Assembly: GCA_963556195.1 (NCBI GenBank) | Contig: OY744525.1 | Coordinates: 53,248,946 to 53,312,945 of the forward strand | DNA length: 64,000 nt | Origin: Sepiola atlantica | Lineage: Eukaryota > Mollusca > Cephalopoda > Sepiida > Sepiolidae | Direction: 5' to 3' | Shown here: one piece after another, positions 20,435-31,632 of the stretch | Layout of the letters: every line of letters starts with the position of its first letter | Position numbering within the stretch: the stretch's first letter is position 1 | Translations under genes and position numbers: made by a program | Notes under the pieces: model-generated | Seen by the model: only the letters and a program-made list of their open reading frames with translations | Database searches by the model: none | What the model was told of the DNA's origin: nothing

Positions 20435-21185
20435 GCCAAGCCACTGTAGAAATGGACATTTGATCACAAGTAAATTTTATAAAAGTCAATGTTTATTTGT
20501 TTGTGTGATGTAGAAATTAATGTTAACAGTTAGAACATTAAAATAAATTTCAATAAAAGTTAAATTTTTCAAGGAATCTAAAGACACAACTGAAATTATC
20601 TTCGATTTTATCTGGGGTCACTAGGGGCAATTATCTGTTAGGTCCATAAAATAACTGAAATATATTAGAACATGAAGAAACGAAATTCATTTTTTCTTTG
20701 TGCATAAAACAAAACTAAAATTAAACAAATAACATCTCACTGAAGAGTAATAGCTTTTTTTTTATTACTTGACTTCATATTACAAATGTTATTCTTAACT
20801 TTTCTCTCAAGGCAAAAATTTTAAATATTATTATATTTTACATTATTTTTTTCCTAAAAAAAAAAAACCTCTTCCATCCAGCAATATATCCCCACACGGG
20901 CAATGCTGGGTGACTATGCTAGTCGATAATAGTTCTAAAAAGAATTGGATTTGATATTAAACCTAAAAAACGAAAACAGAAAGAAAAAGGCAACAATTCC
21001 GTTTAGGGGTGTTGGCTTATACCACACGCTCATTATGCGTACCATTATGTCCAAGTGGTATAATCCATCACCCCTCTTAATGGATACATCCTGGCCAATA
21101 TAGTTGCAGTCAGTAACATTAAATTTTACTAGAACTAAAGAAATTAGGCACCTGGGTCACAATGCTTACAATAATGATGAGGCAT
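20435..21185. other. AT-rich interval with a Helitron-like 3' end
   Basis: Mostly featureless. At 20889-20922 a GC-rich segment (CACACGGGCAATGCTGGGTG) ends in CTAG (20919-20922) followed by T, the Helitron 3' style. The matching 5' end was not found. Confidence 0.4.
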
Positions 21186-21194
21186 CTCTGGTCT

Positions 21195-21492
21195 GGCTGA
21201 TGATAAGAAATGCTCTCTGAGTTGGCGGATTCGTCAATTTGCCATAAATGCTATTGTGGAGTCGAGACTGAGTCATGCTTTCATTCATTGCCTTATCATG
21301 CGTCTGTTAGTCAAGTTAGTCAAATGCTTCATGGTAGCAATTGGGCTCTGATAACTGATAGGGAAAAACATTTTGTATTTTTGATCCTGCTAGTTGTTAT
21401 GAGAGAAGTGATATTTGGACGTGCCTTAGGCAAAAGGATATTAGGTAGCACCAACGAACATTTATTATTGACCCGTATAAGTCTAGTATAGA
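21195..21492 (+). pseudogene. Possible LINE C-terminal fragment
   Basis: The frame contains CHKCYCGVETESCFHSLPYH, reminiscent of the CxCG...T..H....C tail of LINE polyproteins. A ~60-residue extension follows (ALGKRILGSTNEHLLLTRISLV). The similarity is weak; it could be chance. Confidence 0.35.
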
Positions 21493-21639
21493 TGAACCTT
21501 TTTGGCTAAATTTTGTTTAATTTCTTAGCTAGTGTATAAATGATTGCGTTAGGGTTTCTTTCTTATTTTGTCCTTCCCACCCCCTTTTTTTTTCTGCCCT
21601 TTTGGTTTTGATAAATTCACCACCCCTCCCTCAATTAGG

Positions 21640-21722
21640 TGACAGGTAGCTCAATTTGTTAGAGATGCCGGCCTACTTTCATAATTTCGAAAGTGGTGTT
21701 TGGAATAAAGCTTTTAGGGCCT
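21640..21722 (+). repeat. Weak tRNA-like SINE head
   Basis: TAGCTCAATTTGTTAGAG resembles an A box, and 'ataatttcgaaagtgg' a decayed B box 35 bp later. The order fits a tRNA-derived SINE. Low certainty. Confidence 0.35.
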
Positions 21723-22111
21723 GCTTCACTTTTTCGACTGGCAAATCAGTTTATTTGCCACATTAAAAAGTGGGGGAGGGTCTATTACTAATCTGGGTCT
21801 TTTTTCTTTCATTGTATATATTTCATGTCTGTTTGTATTGTGACAATAAAAAGGAACAAGAATGAGATGCTTCGCATGTTGTGTCTGCAGGGTAAAGAAG
21901 ATCTTCTCTTCATAAGTGCAGGTTTTTATAGTCGTGTCTGATTTGCAGATCAGCTGATATGAATGAAGAGTACAGCTGGGATGCAGCAGAAGCGATTTGG
22001 ATTGCAGAGACAAAGGGATTGTATTGAAAATCAGTTGGAAGTTGAATTACAGTCAAAACTTTTTATTTATTTATTTTTCTGCCACAGTTAAGTAACAAGC
22101 TATTTCGGCAT

Positions 22112-22826
22112 AAAATCGACAACCGTTTCGACCTAAAGATAATTCCTGAGTTTGATGGGATTGGAGCAGTTGTTGAATGGATTGAGAAGGTGGAATTAGT
22201 GTGTGACTTATCTGGAGTGAAGCGGCTTGAAAATATCATCCCATTTCAGCTAACTGGGGGAGCATTCGCAGTTTACCAGCAACTAACTCAAGAAGAAAAA
22301 TCTGATGCAACACGAATTAAGGAAGCTCTATTCACTGCCTTTGCCGATGACAGATTTACAGCATATGAGAAGTTCGAAGCACGTGTATTGCGTCCGGATT
22401 AGACTGTAGACGTGTATTTGGCATATCTGCAGATAATGTGCTGATGTGTGTGTTTGTACAGGGGTCCCCCCCCCCTGTGAAAAGGCTGTTGCGGTCCTCC
22501 TGTAGGGTGGACGATATGACTTTAGAAGAGCTGTTGGCTCGAGCCTGAGCATTGATGAAAGACAATGCTGAAGTGGTGGCACCAGTCATGGCTGCGACAC
22601 AGCCTGCCCAAATTACTCAACCACCTGTGGGCATGGGGCGATCTGATTATACATGTTACAAATGCAACGGCCTTAATCATTTTGCAAGAGACTGCATGCA
22701 AAGGAGGCAGACAACCTTTCAACGATGTGATCGGTGCAACAAGACTGGTCATCTGGTAAGAGATTGTCCGGAAAACAAAGTTGGGGATGAGACATCAGCG
22801 CCAGTCTATTCCCCAGTCAGAATGTG
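22112..22826 (+). pseudogene. gag: gag pseudogene of a second Gypsy-like element
   Basis: The frame from 22112 reads FDLKIIPEFDGIGAVVEW, then AVYQQLTQEEK and FEARVLRPD, then a TAG stop (22400-22402) where the 1.67 kb element has Glu. TVDVYLAYLQ continues in frame, then sequence is lost around 22430-22460, LLARA is followed by another stop, and two CCHC knuckles close it: [14 protein letters not shown] and [14 protein letters not shown]. It is a relative of the intact gag at 4949-5653, on the opposite strand. A heptamer-like GGAAAAC at the equivalent of the frameshift site no longer fits the slippery rule. Not functional. Confidence 0.85.
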
Positions 22827-23735
22827 AACTCGGTGCTACCTGTCATTACCATCTATGTTGATGATGCACCATGCTTGGCTCTCCTCGACACTGGGTGCTC
22901 ACGTTCTATCTTGAGTTCAAAGCTATGTCGGTCTTCCTCAAAGCAGAAGATGGTGGTAACTACATTGACCGGCACTACGCAGGCCTGCTGCGGAAATGCC
23001 ACTATTAGGATTCATACAGAGACTGGTAACATTGCCACAATCAACGTGCAGGCTGTACTCGAGGCTGTGTTAGCCCAGGATGAGAAGATAAGGAGAGCAA
23101 CGTCAGCGTATATTGATGCCCGTGTACAGCAATCAGATCCTGTCCGAGGAAAATAGTGCGTGGACACAAAGGAACTGGATGTGTGGGTAGATGCAAGCTC
23201 GTTTGCTGTAGGTGTAGCTCTTGACGCCAATGGAGCCATCATCGAGGAGGCATGCTGGTTGCGACCAACAAAGGATACCCAACATATAAACATGACAGAG
23301 CTGGATGCCATACTAAAAGGACTAAACCTTGCGCTCAAATGGAAGGTCAATGTGTTACACATAAAAACAGGCTCTGTGTGTGTGTGTACCACTGGGTGAC
23401 GAATGCGCCTACGGGAAAGTCTCGGTTGAGCACAAAGGCCACAAGTGAGATGCTCATAAGGCGGAGACTAGGCACGATAATCTCACTTGTGAAAGAGTAT
23501 GACATTTCAGTTAATATAGCACTAGTAAGATCTGACCAAAACCAAGCAGACTCTCTGACAAGAGTTCCACAGCGGTGGCTCAATGATGTGAGAAGAGAGA
23601 TTGAACCAACACAGCCAGTGTATGCTTTTGCCACAGGAAACCTGAACCAAACACAGTTGGACGAAATTCATCGACATAGTGGACATCCTGGAATCAGGTG
23701 AACATTATATTTTGTGCGTAGAATCGTATACTTAC
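22824..23735 (+). pseudogene. pol: pol pseudogene with most of the RT deleted
   Basis: The frame starts at an ATG overlapping the gag end, -1 to gag as in the intact element. The protease motif is LLDTGCS. The frame jumps from about residue 75 straight to VLAQDEKIRRATSAYID, the approach to the RT active site, and then straight to the pre-RNase-H segment (PVRGK, TAG stop in place of Trp), so most of the RT is gone. RNase H follows with VWVDASSFAVG and TELDA, but the third catalytic Asp is Gly. A frameshift in a (GT)n run (23373-23389) precedes KATSEMLIRRRL and SLTRVPQRW, then the integrase finger start HRHSGHPGIR, a stop, and TLYFVRRIV. The copy ends about 23735. No LTRs seen. Confidence 0.85.
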
Positions 23736-23739
23736 TCAA

Positions 23740-24635
23740 TGCAAATTATCTATTGTACCCTCTAAAGTTACATCAATTAGCCTTCAGATGTCTATTTAGG
23801 TCATTTGGATACGAAGCTAACAACGGAGCTGGTCTCTTTTAAGTTCAACAGTTTAGAGCTAGTTTCATAGACTCAGCCATCCATTCAAGCAACTATTAAG
23901 ATTGTTATACTTCGGTGTTTTTGTGGAAGATGTTTAGCATTTATTTATAAATCGCTTAAATCAATACTAAGATAAGATTCATTACCCAGAATTCTTCACT
24001 TAAGTAGTACGTTTCTATTAAATGCGAAACTAAGGGGAGGGGGATTTGTCCCTTACAACGAAAATAGTTTATAGTTACCTAGACATGAATCAAAATACCG
24101 AAAGAAGCTATTAAATATTTATTTTTTATTTTATTTATTTATTTTATTTTTTTATTAAATGATATTTAAATACCTCATTATAAGGTATTATGAGGATTCA
24201 AAAGTACTTTTAAGGAGATTTATACTTAAAGTTGATTGTGATTACGTTTTATATTTAACTCGTATTATCAGGTGAATACCGACAAGCATCAATGTCAATA
24301 TCGGGTCCCACTTTAATTGTATGCCTATATTTAATATTAAGTTGTGTGCATTCTTTTATTTATTAATATGTTTATTAATATACATATACGAAGAGATTCG
24401 AATGTAAAACGCGACAAACTCCATTTTCAAAATCACGAAACTGTCCCTACAAAAAGGATTACATTTCAACACTCGACGACACCCCAAAACTATGTGTTAC
24501 ATAATATGATACCAAATAGTTTCTTTTGATTTCAATTAAAATCAGCTTTCATTCAAAGTCTAGATTTAATACATTCGCGTTTTGATTGTTTAAGGTCTCA
24601 ATTTAAACGAATTGGATCTATCGCGTTCCATGTCC
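23740..24635. other. AT-rich interval
   Basis: No gene or definable repeat. Contains (ATTTT)-type runs around 24118-24160. Confidence 0.5.
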
Positions 24636-24639
24636 GAAC

Positions 24640-24840
24640 CCTCCACACACATATACATATACATACACACACGCATACATATATACATATCTATACATAT
24701 ATACATACATATGCACACACATACATATATATACACACACACATATATATACATTTATTTTATTTATTTATTTATTTATTTATTTATTTTATTTATTTAT
24801 TTATTTTATTTTATTTTATTTTTTATTTTTTTATATTGAG
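24640..24840. repeat. Compound CA/TA then (TTTA)n microsatellite
   Basis: Mixed ACAT/ATAC repeats to about 24752, then TTTA/TTTTA repeats to 24838. Low-complexity. Confidence 0.9.
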
Positions 24841-25209
24841 CATTTATTTGGCATTATATTTTAAATGATTATTGCATTATTAGTTCTTACTCCTTCCAAA
24901 AATTATCTTATTTACTAGTTACCATTTCTTCACTAATTAGTACAGATGAAAACTAAAATGAACAAAATTTCTGCTGATGCTCTCATGATCTGGCTCTCTT
25001 ACCATTTCTTATAGGCTAGGTTTAAGCTTAGTCGCTTCGGTCATTTTTGTTGTGAGTGATGTGTTCTATATTTAAATGTTTTATATTGGGGTATTAGTAC
25101 TCCGTCATCAACTATTAGGTTTATGGTTTCTATTGTCAAGATAGTCTTATAATATTCCTATACCTTAGATACTTTCATATTTATGCCAATGAAAGGGGTA
25201 CTGCCACAG

Positions 25210-25745
25210 GTATTTTATATGGGTCTGTAACGGGATAGGATATATGTGGTTCTATGTAGACAGTTCTGAACCACTTCCTGTCTTTTATTTAATAAATTTT
25301 CTTTAGACATAACTATATTGTAGGATTCCAGAAAACATAGGTTACATCTCTTAGATTTATTAGGTTTATATTTCCCTGTTCTACCTAGTATAGATCATTT
25401 TAAGCTGTATTGTATATGTTGTCTTCTTTGAATTTGTATTAGGTTCTTTGAAAGAGTGTATATGGTCTCTAAATCTGCCCTTGAAACTACACCCGTTGAC
25501 CCAATGTATGTTCTAATTCTGTTTTCCTCTATGACATTACACTTATACACTATATCTGAAGTTAAACATCTCCCCTCTAAAGGGCACTCATTAACATTTC
25601 TACAGTTACATTGGGAGCTGTTATTCTGGTTCAGGACTGTACTAGTATTTAAGTTACTATTCTTTTTGATTTTTGTGTTATTTGAACTTACTATAGATGA
25701 TGTTACGTTTATCGATGTTGAAAAGGATAGCTTTACTGTATTTTT
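25210..25745 (-). pseudogene. Penelope-like element: GIY-YIG endonuclease remnant
   Basis: On the minus strand: LFNIDKRNIIYSKFK, then QCNCRNVNECPLEGRC (the Cys cluster of Penelope endonucleases), IVYKCNV, TYIGSTGVVSRA (the YIG half of GIY-YIG), then in another frame KPNKSKRCNLCFLESYNIVM and KENLLNKRQEVVQNC. Those final blocks are the signature C-terminus of Penelope-like proteins. Frame changes and stops separate the blocks. The RT is not present nearby. It is a different Penelope lineage from the element at 62-64 kb, judging by the distinct Cys-cluster and C-terminal wording. Confidence 0.8.
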
Positions 25746-26024
25746 ATTTATAACTAGGTATGTTAGTGAGAATGTTTAAGCCATAAGGAGGGTTGAACCA
25801 AGACACTTTAATCCAAGAACTTTTTACTCTTTGTGAATTTTTCTGATGATTTTGTAATGGTGCAGAGACGATATTAACATAAAAATGTTGTTTGGCACAA
25901 GACAAATGACACGGACCGTAAAAAATATATCTCACAAAAATGTTATGTTTTTTAGAAATGTGAAAAAATAAAAATAAAAATGATAAAATAAAAACATGGT
26001 TATTGGAATATAATATGAACCTGA

Positions 26025-26027
<3 letters not shown>

Positions 26028-26092
<65 letters not shown>
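26028..26092. repeat. (TA)n microsatellite
   Basis: About 32 TA units, followed by 'caaagcttctttagacta', which also flanks the TA tract at 26846. Confidence 0.95.
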
Positions 26093-26093
<1 letters not shown>

Positions 26094-26395
26094 CAAAGCT
26101 TCTTTAGACTATATATTGGGTATTTAGATCTGTATGGCTAGGTTTCCTTCCTCTTATCTATTTGCCTTTCTGGTACCAAAGGTACTAAAGCTTTTTTTTT
26201 ATTTAAAAAAATTTTTTTTTTTATGCAACCTTAATTCCTATATAATTTTATTTCCAGCTACCATATCGTAGAATGGTTCGTAGGTGTAGTGTTTAGATAG
26301 TATTTTATTATTATTATTACTTGTATTACTATTGTTATAAAGAATTTTATTTGATATGCAAATTACCATATCGCACGGTAGTCTTAAGGGTAGTA

Positions 26396-26396
<1 letters not shown>

Positions 26397-26446
<50 letters not shown>
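26397..26446. repeat. (TTA)n microsatellite
   Basis: About 16 units. Confidence 0.95.
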
Positions 26447-26447
<1 letters not shown>

Positions 26448-26828
26448 TATTTATGTATATATAAGTAACATTTTAAGCTGAATTATTTCGACACTTGATT
26501 ATTGGGGAAATGGTAGTTTTATCTGTACCATTGGAGAGCCATGCATATAACTGTCCTGTTTTTAAATCTCCGAAACAGTTTCATGGTAAACAGCTGAAGA
26601 TCCCCGTGTTAATATTAGATGCTTACGTTAAGGTCTCCTGCTTTTGTTTCACTGTTAGATACTTAATCCCCCTTTTTATTTTATTTACTTACTATTATAT
26701 ATTATTTATTTATGAATTTTCCAACAAATGTTAAGTCTACACTATTTTGGATTTAGTTAGTTTCTCTGGGAATTTAAACTGCATTTTCCTTTTCTTTTTT
26801 TTTTTGTGTCTTTTTGTTTAAAATAACT

Positions 26829-27076
<248 letters not shown>

Positions 27077-27170
27077 AACATCTAAAGGATAAAAATCTAA
27101 AGAATTTCAACTGGGCTTAGTGTTGCAGATTATGTACATGTCTGTATAAATAAAAATAATAATTTATTAA
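27077..27170. repeat. Dispersed segment shared with 45243-45385
   Basis: 27066-27115 ('gtaaacatctaaaggataaaaatctaaag...') matches 45249-45300 in the same direction. The adjoining 27118-27160 ('gttgcagattatgtacatgtctgtataaata') matches 45345-45385 inverted. The two loci therefore share the pieces in different relative orientation. Confidence 0.65.
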
Positions 27171-27241
27171 AAACTTAAAAATAAATATATATGCAAATAA
27201 GCAAAACTGAGATTTGTTTGAGTGAGAAGGAGATGCTTATA

Positions 27242-27299
<58 letters not shown>
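27242..27299. repeat. (TA)n microsatellite
   Basis: About 29 TA units, just before the U2-headed array. Confidence 0.95.
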
Positions 27300-27302
<3 letters not shown>

Positions 27303-27355
27303 GAAAGAGTTTTTTTCAATATATCCTAACTATATTAACATCAAAACACGTTAGG

Positions 27356-29925
27356 ATTATTTCATTCTAATGTTTATTTACTCCTCGCGGAGTTAGGCAC
27401 AAGGCCAGTTTTATCTTACTCCCACAAGTAAGATGTGACCCAAGATCGGGTCGAGCAAGTGGGGTTAAAAGCCAGCGCTCGAGAGGTGAGCACTCTGGCC
27501 ATTTAAAAATTGCCTGGGCAGCCCCGTCGGCATTCCCCGGTAGGGGCGCCTCAGACAATAAGCAATAAACTTACTCCTCCCCAAAGAGGGGAGGCGAAGC
27601 CTGGGAGGGTGGACCTCCTAGAACTGCACAGGACAGGCGTGCAGTATCCATCGGAACAGATACTACACTTTGATCTTAGCCAAAAGGCCGAGAGATTATT
27701 TCATTCTAATGTTTATTTACTCCTCGCGGAGTTAGGCACAAGGCCAGTTTTATCTTACTCCCACAAGTAAGATGTGACCCAAGATCGGGTCGAGCAAGTG
27801 GGGTTAAAAGCCAGCGCTCGAGAGGTGAGCACTCTGGCCATTTAAAAATTGCCTGGGCAGCCCCGTCGGCATTCCCCGGTAGGGGCGCCTCAGACAGTAA
27901 GCAATAAACTTACTCCTCCCCAAAGAGGGGAGGCGAAGCCTGGGAGCGTGGACCTCCTAGAACTGCACAGGACAGGCGTGCAGTATCCATCGGAACAGAT
28001 ACTACACTTTGATCTTAGCCAAAAGGCCGAGAGATTATTTCATTCTAATGTTTATTTACTCCTCGCGGAGTTAGGCACAAGGCCAGTTTTATCTTACTCC
28101 CACAAGTAAGATGTGACCCAAGATCGGGTCGAGCAAGTGGGGTTAAAAGCCAGCGCTCGAGAGGTGAGCATTCTGGCCATTTAAAAATTGCCTGGGCAGC
28201 CCCGTCGGCATTCCCCGGTAGGGGCGCCTCAGACAGTAAGCAATAAACTTACTCCTCCCCAAAGAGGGGAGGCGAAGCCTGGGAGGGTGGACCTCCTAGA
28301 ACTGCACAGGACAGGCGTGCAGTATCCATCGGAACAGATACTACACTTTGATCTTAGCCAAAAGGCCGAGAGATTATTTCATTCTAATGATAAAATATTT
28401 ATTTACTCCTTCGCTAGGAGTTAGGCACAAGGCCAGTTTTATCTTACTCCCACAAGTAAGATATGACCACAGCTTGGGTCAAGTAAGTGGGGTTAAAAGC
28501 CAGCGCTCGAGAGGTGAGCACTCTGGCCATTTAAAAATTGCCTGGGCAGCCCCGTCGGCATTCCCCGGTAGGGGCGCCTCAGACAGTAAGCAATAAACTT
28601 ACTCCTCCCCAAAGAGGGGAGGCGAAGCCTGGGAGCGTGGACCTCCTAGAACTGCACAGGACAGGCGTGCAGTATCCATCGGAACAGATACTACACTTTG
28701 ATCTTAGCCAAAAGGCCGAGAGATTATTTCATTCTAATGTTTATTTACTCCTCGCGGAGTTAGGCACAAGGCCAGTTTTATCTTACTCCCACAAGTAAGA
28801 TGTGACCCAAGATCGGGTCGAGCAAGTGGGGTTAAAAGCCAGCGCTCGAGAGGTGAGCATTCTGGCCATTTAAAAATTGCCTGGGCAGCCCCGTCGGCAT
28901 TCCCCGGTAGGGGCGCCTCAGACAGTAAGCAATAAACTTACTCCTCCCCAAAGAGGGGAGGCGAAGCCTGGGAGGGTGGACCTCCTAGAACTGCACAGGA
29001 CAGGCGTGCAGTATCCATCGGAACAGATACTACACTTTGATCTTAGCCAAAAGGCCGAGAGATTATTTCATTCTAATGATAAAATATTTATTTACTCCTT
29101 CGCTAGGAGTTAGGCACAAGGCCAGTTTTATCTTACTCCCACAAGTAAGATATGACCACAGCTTGGGTCGAGTAAGTGGGGTTAAAAGCCAGCGCTCGAG
29201 AGGTGAGCACTCTGGCCATTTAAAAATTGCCTGGGCAGCCCCGTCGGCATTCCCCGGTAGGGGCGCCTCAGACAGTAAGCAATAAACTTACTCCTCCCCA
29301 AAGAGGGGAGGCGAAGCCTGGGAGGGTGGACCTCCTAGAACTGCACAGGACAGGCGTGCAGTATCCATCGGAACAGATACTACACTTTGATCTTAGCCAA
29401 AAGGCCGAGAGATTATTTCATTCTAATGTTTATTTACTCCTCGCGGAGTTAGGCACAAGGCCAGTTTTATCTTACTCCCACAAGTAAGATGTGACCCAAG
29501 ATCGGGTCGAGCAAGTGGGGTTAAAAGCCAGCGCTCGAGAGATTTCATTCTAATGATAAAATAGGTATTTACTCCTCCCCAGGAGTTAGGCACAAGGCCA
29601 GTTTTATCTTACTCCCACAGGTAAGATGTGACCACAGCTTGGGTCGAGAAAGTGGGGTTAAAAGCCAGCGCTCGAGAGGTGAGCACTCTGGCCATTTAAA
29701 AATTGCCTGGGCAGCCCCGTCGGCATTCCCCGGTAGGGGCGCCTCAGACAGTAAGCAATAAACTTACTCCTCCCCAAAGAGGGGAGGCGAAGCCTGGGAG
29801 GGTGGACCTCCTAGAACTGCACAGGACAATCCCATAGACCGGCGTAAATCAAGCCCCGGAGGCCAAGACAATACCAGTCTATGGGGAACAGATACTACAC
29901 TTTGATCTTAGCCAAAAGACCAAAA
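27356..29925 (-). mobile_element. Tandem array of U2-snRNA-headed SINE units
   Basis: Units begin (plus-strand order) at 27356, 27695, 28034, 28373, 28723, 29062 and 29412; spacings are 339, 339, 339, 350, 339, 350. The seventh is cut at about 29538, and a divergent last unit fills 29541-29925. Each full unit ends, on the plus strand, with the complement of the U2 5' end (minus strand CTCGGCCTTTTGGCTAAGAT... to GTAGTATCTGTTC). Unlike the 20 kb copy, units 1-6 lack the stem-IV-like segment. The two 350-bp units share an 11-bp longer tail with 'cttcgctaggag' and 'cagcttgggtc', alternating with 339-bp units. Near-identity shows recent unequal amplification. No unit can be a working U2 gene: Sm site and stem III are absent. 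Confidence 0.9.
29541..29925 (-). mobile_element. Divergent end unit of the array, with U2 stem-IV-like segment
   Basis: This terminal unit has the U2 5' head (TTTTGGCTAAGATCAAAG...GTATCTGTTC) joined directly to GACTGGTATTGTCTTGGCCT, a close match to the U2 stem-loop IV strand, without the GGATACTGCAC linker found in the other units. The tail has 'cctccccaggagttagg' like the 20 kb copy. It is thus closer to the ancestral form than the six array units. Confidence 0.75.
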
Positions 29926-30234
29926 ACCCTATATACATAGGCATCTCCTTCTCACTCTAACAAATCTCGATTTTGCTTATTTGCATATATATTTATTTTT
30001 ACGTTTTTAATAAATTAATATTCTGTAATATACCTTTCTACTTTGTATTGTCAAATTTTCTTTTACATACGCAATCATTTTATTGATAGTACTATTATTA
30101 TAATTATAAATAAAATAAGATAAAGAGATTTTATTAAAAAAATGATAGCGTTTAAAAACTTAATTAGAATTACATTTTCAAGGGAGATAATTACTTTCCG
30201 GTTTTAGTGAAGTGTCAAATATCGCTGCTTTGTC

Positions 30235-30270
30235 GAACAGATGCTACACTTTGATCTTAGCCAAAAGGCC
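30235..30270 (-). mobile_element. Stand-alone U2 5' head
   Basis: GGCCTTTTGGCTAAGATCAA... to GCATCTGTTC on the minus strand, with the same extra A (GATCAAAG) as every other copy. What follows (minus strand) is not the SINE body seen elsewhere. Either a truncated copy or a SINE with a different body. Confidence 0.65.
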
Positions 30271-31395
30271 ACGGAACCATAAATGTTTTTTTATTTGTGA
30301 CTAGGAATTTTTAAATTAAAAAGACAACAAAAATTGATTAAATTGAAAAATGTTTAATTGGCGATGTAGTGTAGTATCGGTTCTGTTGTCATAAGACTGT
30401 CCTCCCAGGAATTGCCTCCTCCGGGTGTATAGGGAGGAATTCTCCCAGAATTAAAAATCCCCAAAACTCGATTTAATCAGAATATCTTTTAAGGGGGGGG
30501 GGGTAGTGCAGTATCGGTTCCGTTCTTATAAGACCATCTACGCAAGAATGACTTCCTTCTTTTTGGGTGGAAGGAAGTCGTGTTCGTTCATCATTATATT
30601 ATCGTTTGTTGGGGGGGGGGTCAGTGTAGTATATGTTCGTTCACCATAATACTAGCTAAGGAAGAACGATAACTCAAGTTTATAATAAACAGGACCGGTG
30701 GGACAGTTATAAAAGTGGGGGCTCTCCTAAAAAGTGTGTGTGTGGGGGGGGGGGGGCTGGTTAAACACATGCATATATAACTTCATTATTGATGACCGTA
30801 AAGTAGGGGGGCCAAGTCAAAAAGTGTGTGAGGGGGGGGGGGATTAAGCCCGGTACCGTCGTTCATGATAAACATGTCTTTTTGAACTAGAAAATTATGA
30901 AAGTTATCGTTCTTCCTCAGCCAGCATATTCATCTTTGTTTATAAAGATGGCAACTATATTTTTCCAGCCAATTTTCATTTAGGCGTTTCACATGGACAA
31001 TGAAACTTGCCATGGTTTTTAATGTTATCTAAATAAATAAATGCAAATGTTTTTATCTACCTATTCTAACTATATTGCCATTTAACCGGTGTATGCTTAT
31101 TTAATTCTCTGTAGTATATTTTCATTCGTCATGATACATTCCTCCCAGGAGGGAGGGGAGGCCGTACAGTATACATTCGTATCTTACGATACCATTTCCT
31201 CAGGATTACCAGTTTTGTGTGGGGGGGGGGGGGAGTTAGTGTACTATCTATTCTGTTGTCATGATATCATCCTCCCAGGCATTAACCCCTCTTTTGGGTG
31301 GGTGTCAGTGGATGTTGTTCGTTCATCATGATATCATCCTCTCAGCCTCTCATTTGCATATTTATTTATTTTTAAATTTCTAATGAATTAATATT

Positions 31396-31519
31396 AGTGT
31401 TTATGTTCTCTGCCAGTGAAGGAGAAATCTTTCTTGACCCAGGTAATTGAAATTTTTGTTCCAATTCAGAGTGCCTATTTTGGGGGAGCTGGATTCTCCC
31501 CACATTAAATATTGACATT
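31396..31519 (+). mobile_element. Inverted partial SINE insertion with 11-bp target duplication
   Basis: 124 bp matching the complement of 31668-31792, the body of the neighbouring SINE, lacking head and tail. Flanks are GAATTAATATT at 31385-31395 and 31520-31530; copy A has a single GAATTAATATT at this place (12977-12987), so the pre-insertion site is known. Confidence 0.8.
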
Positions 31520-31632
31520 GAATTAATATTTTCTAATCTGTTAATAATTAAATACATTCGTTTATTATTTTTTTTAATAAATTTGTTGCTGTTGTTGCTG
31601 TGTTTGTTTTTGTTGTTGCTGTTCCTATTCCT

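Noticed and set aside
24612..24839. 75-codon frame rich in His/Tyr/Ile
   Set aside because: Compound CA/TA and TTTA microsatellite.
27510..29487. Six repeated ~86-codon frames in the U2-headed array
   Set aside because: They run antisense to the SINE units and are repeated only because the units are; several cross unit borders.
27356..29925. CRISPR array or a cluster of functional U2 genes
   Set aside because: Units are 339-350 bp with no short repeat/unique spacer pattern, and the genome is eukaryotic. For U2: Sm site, stem III and most of stem II are missing, and only ~40 nt of the 5' end is kept.
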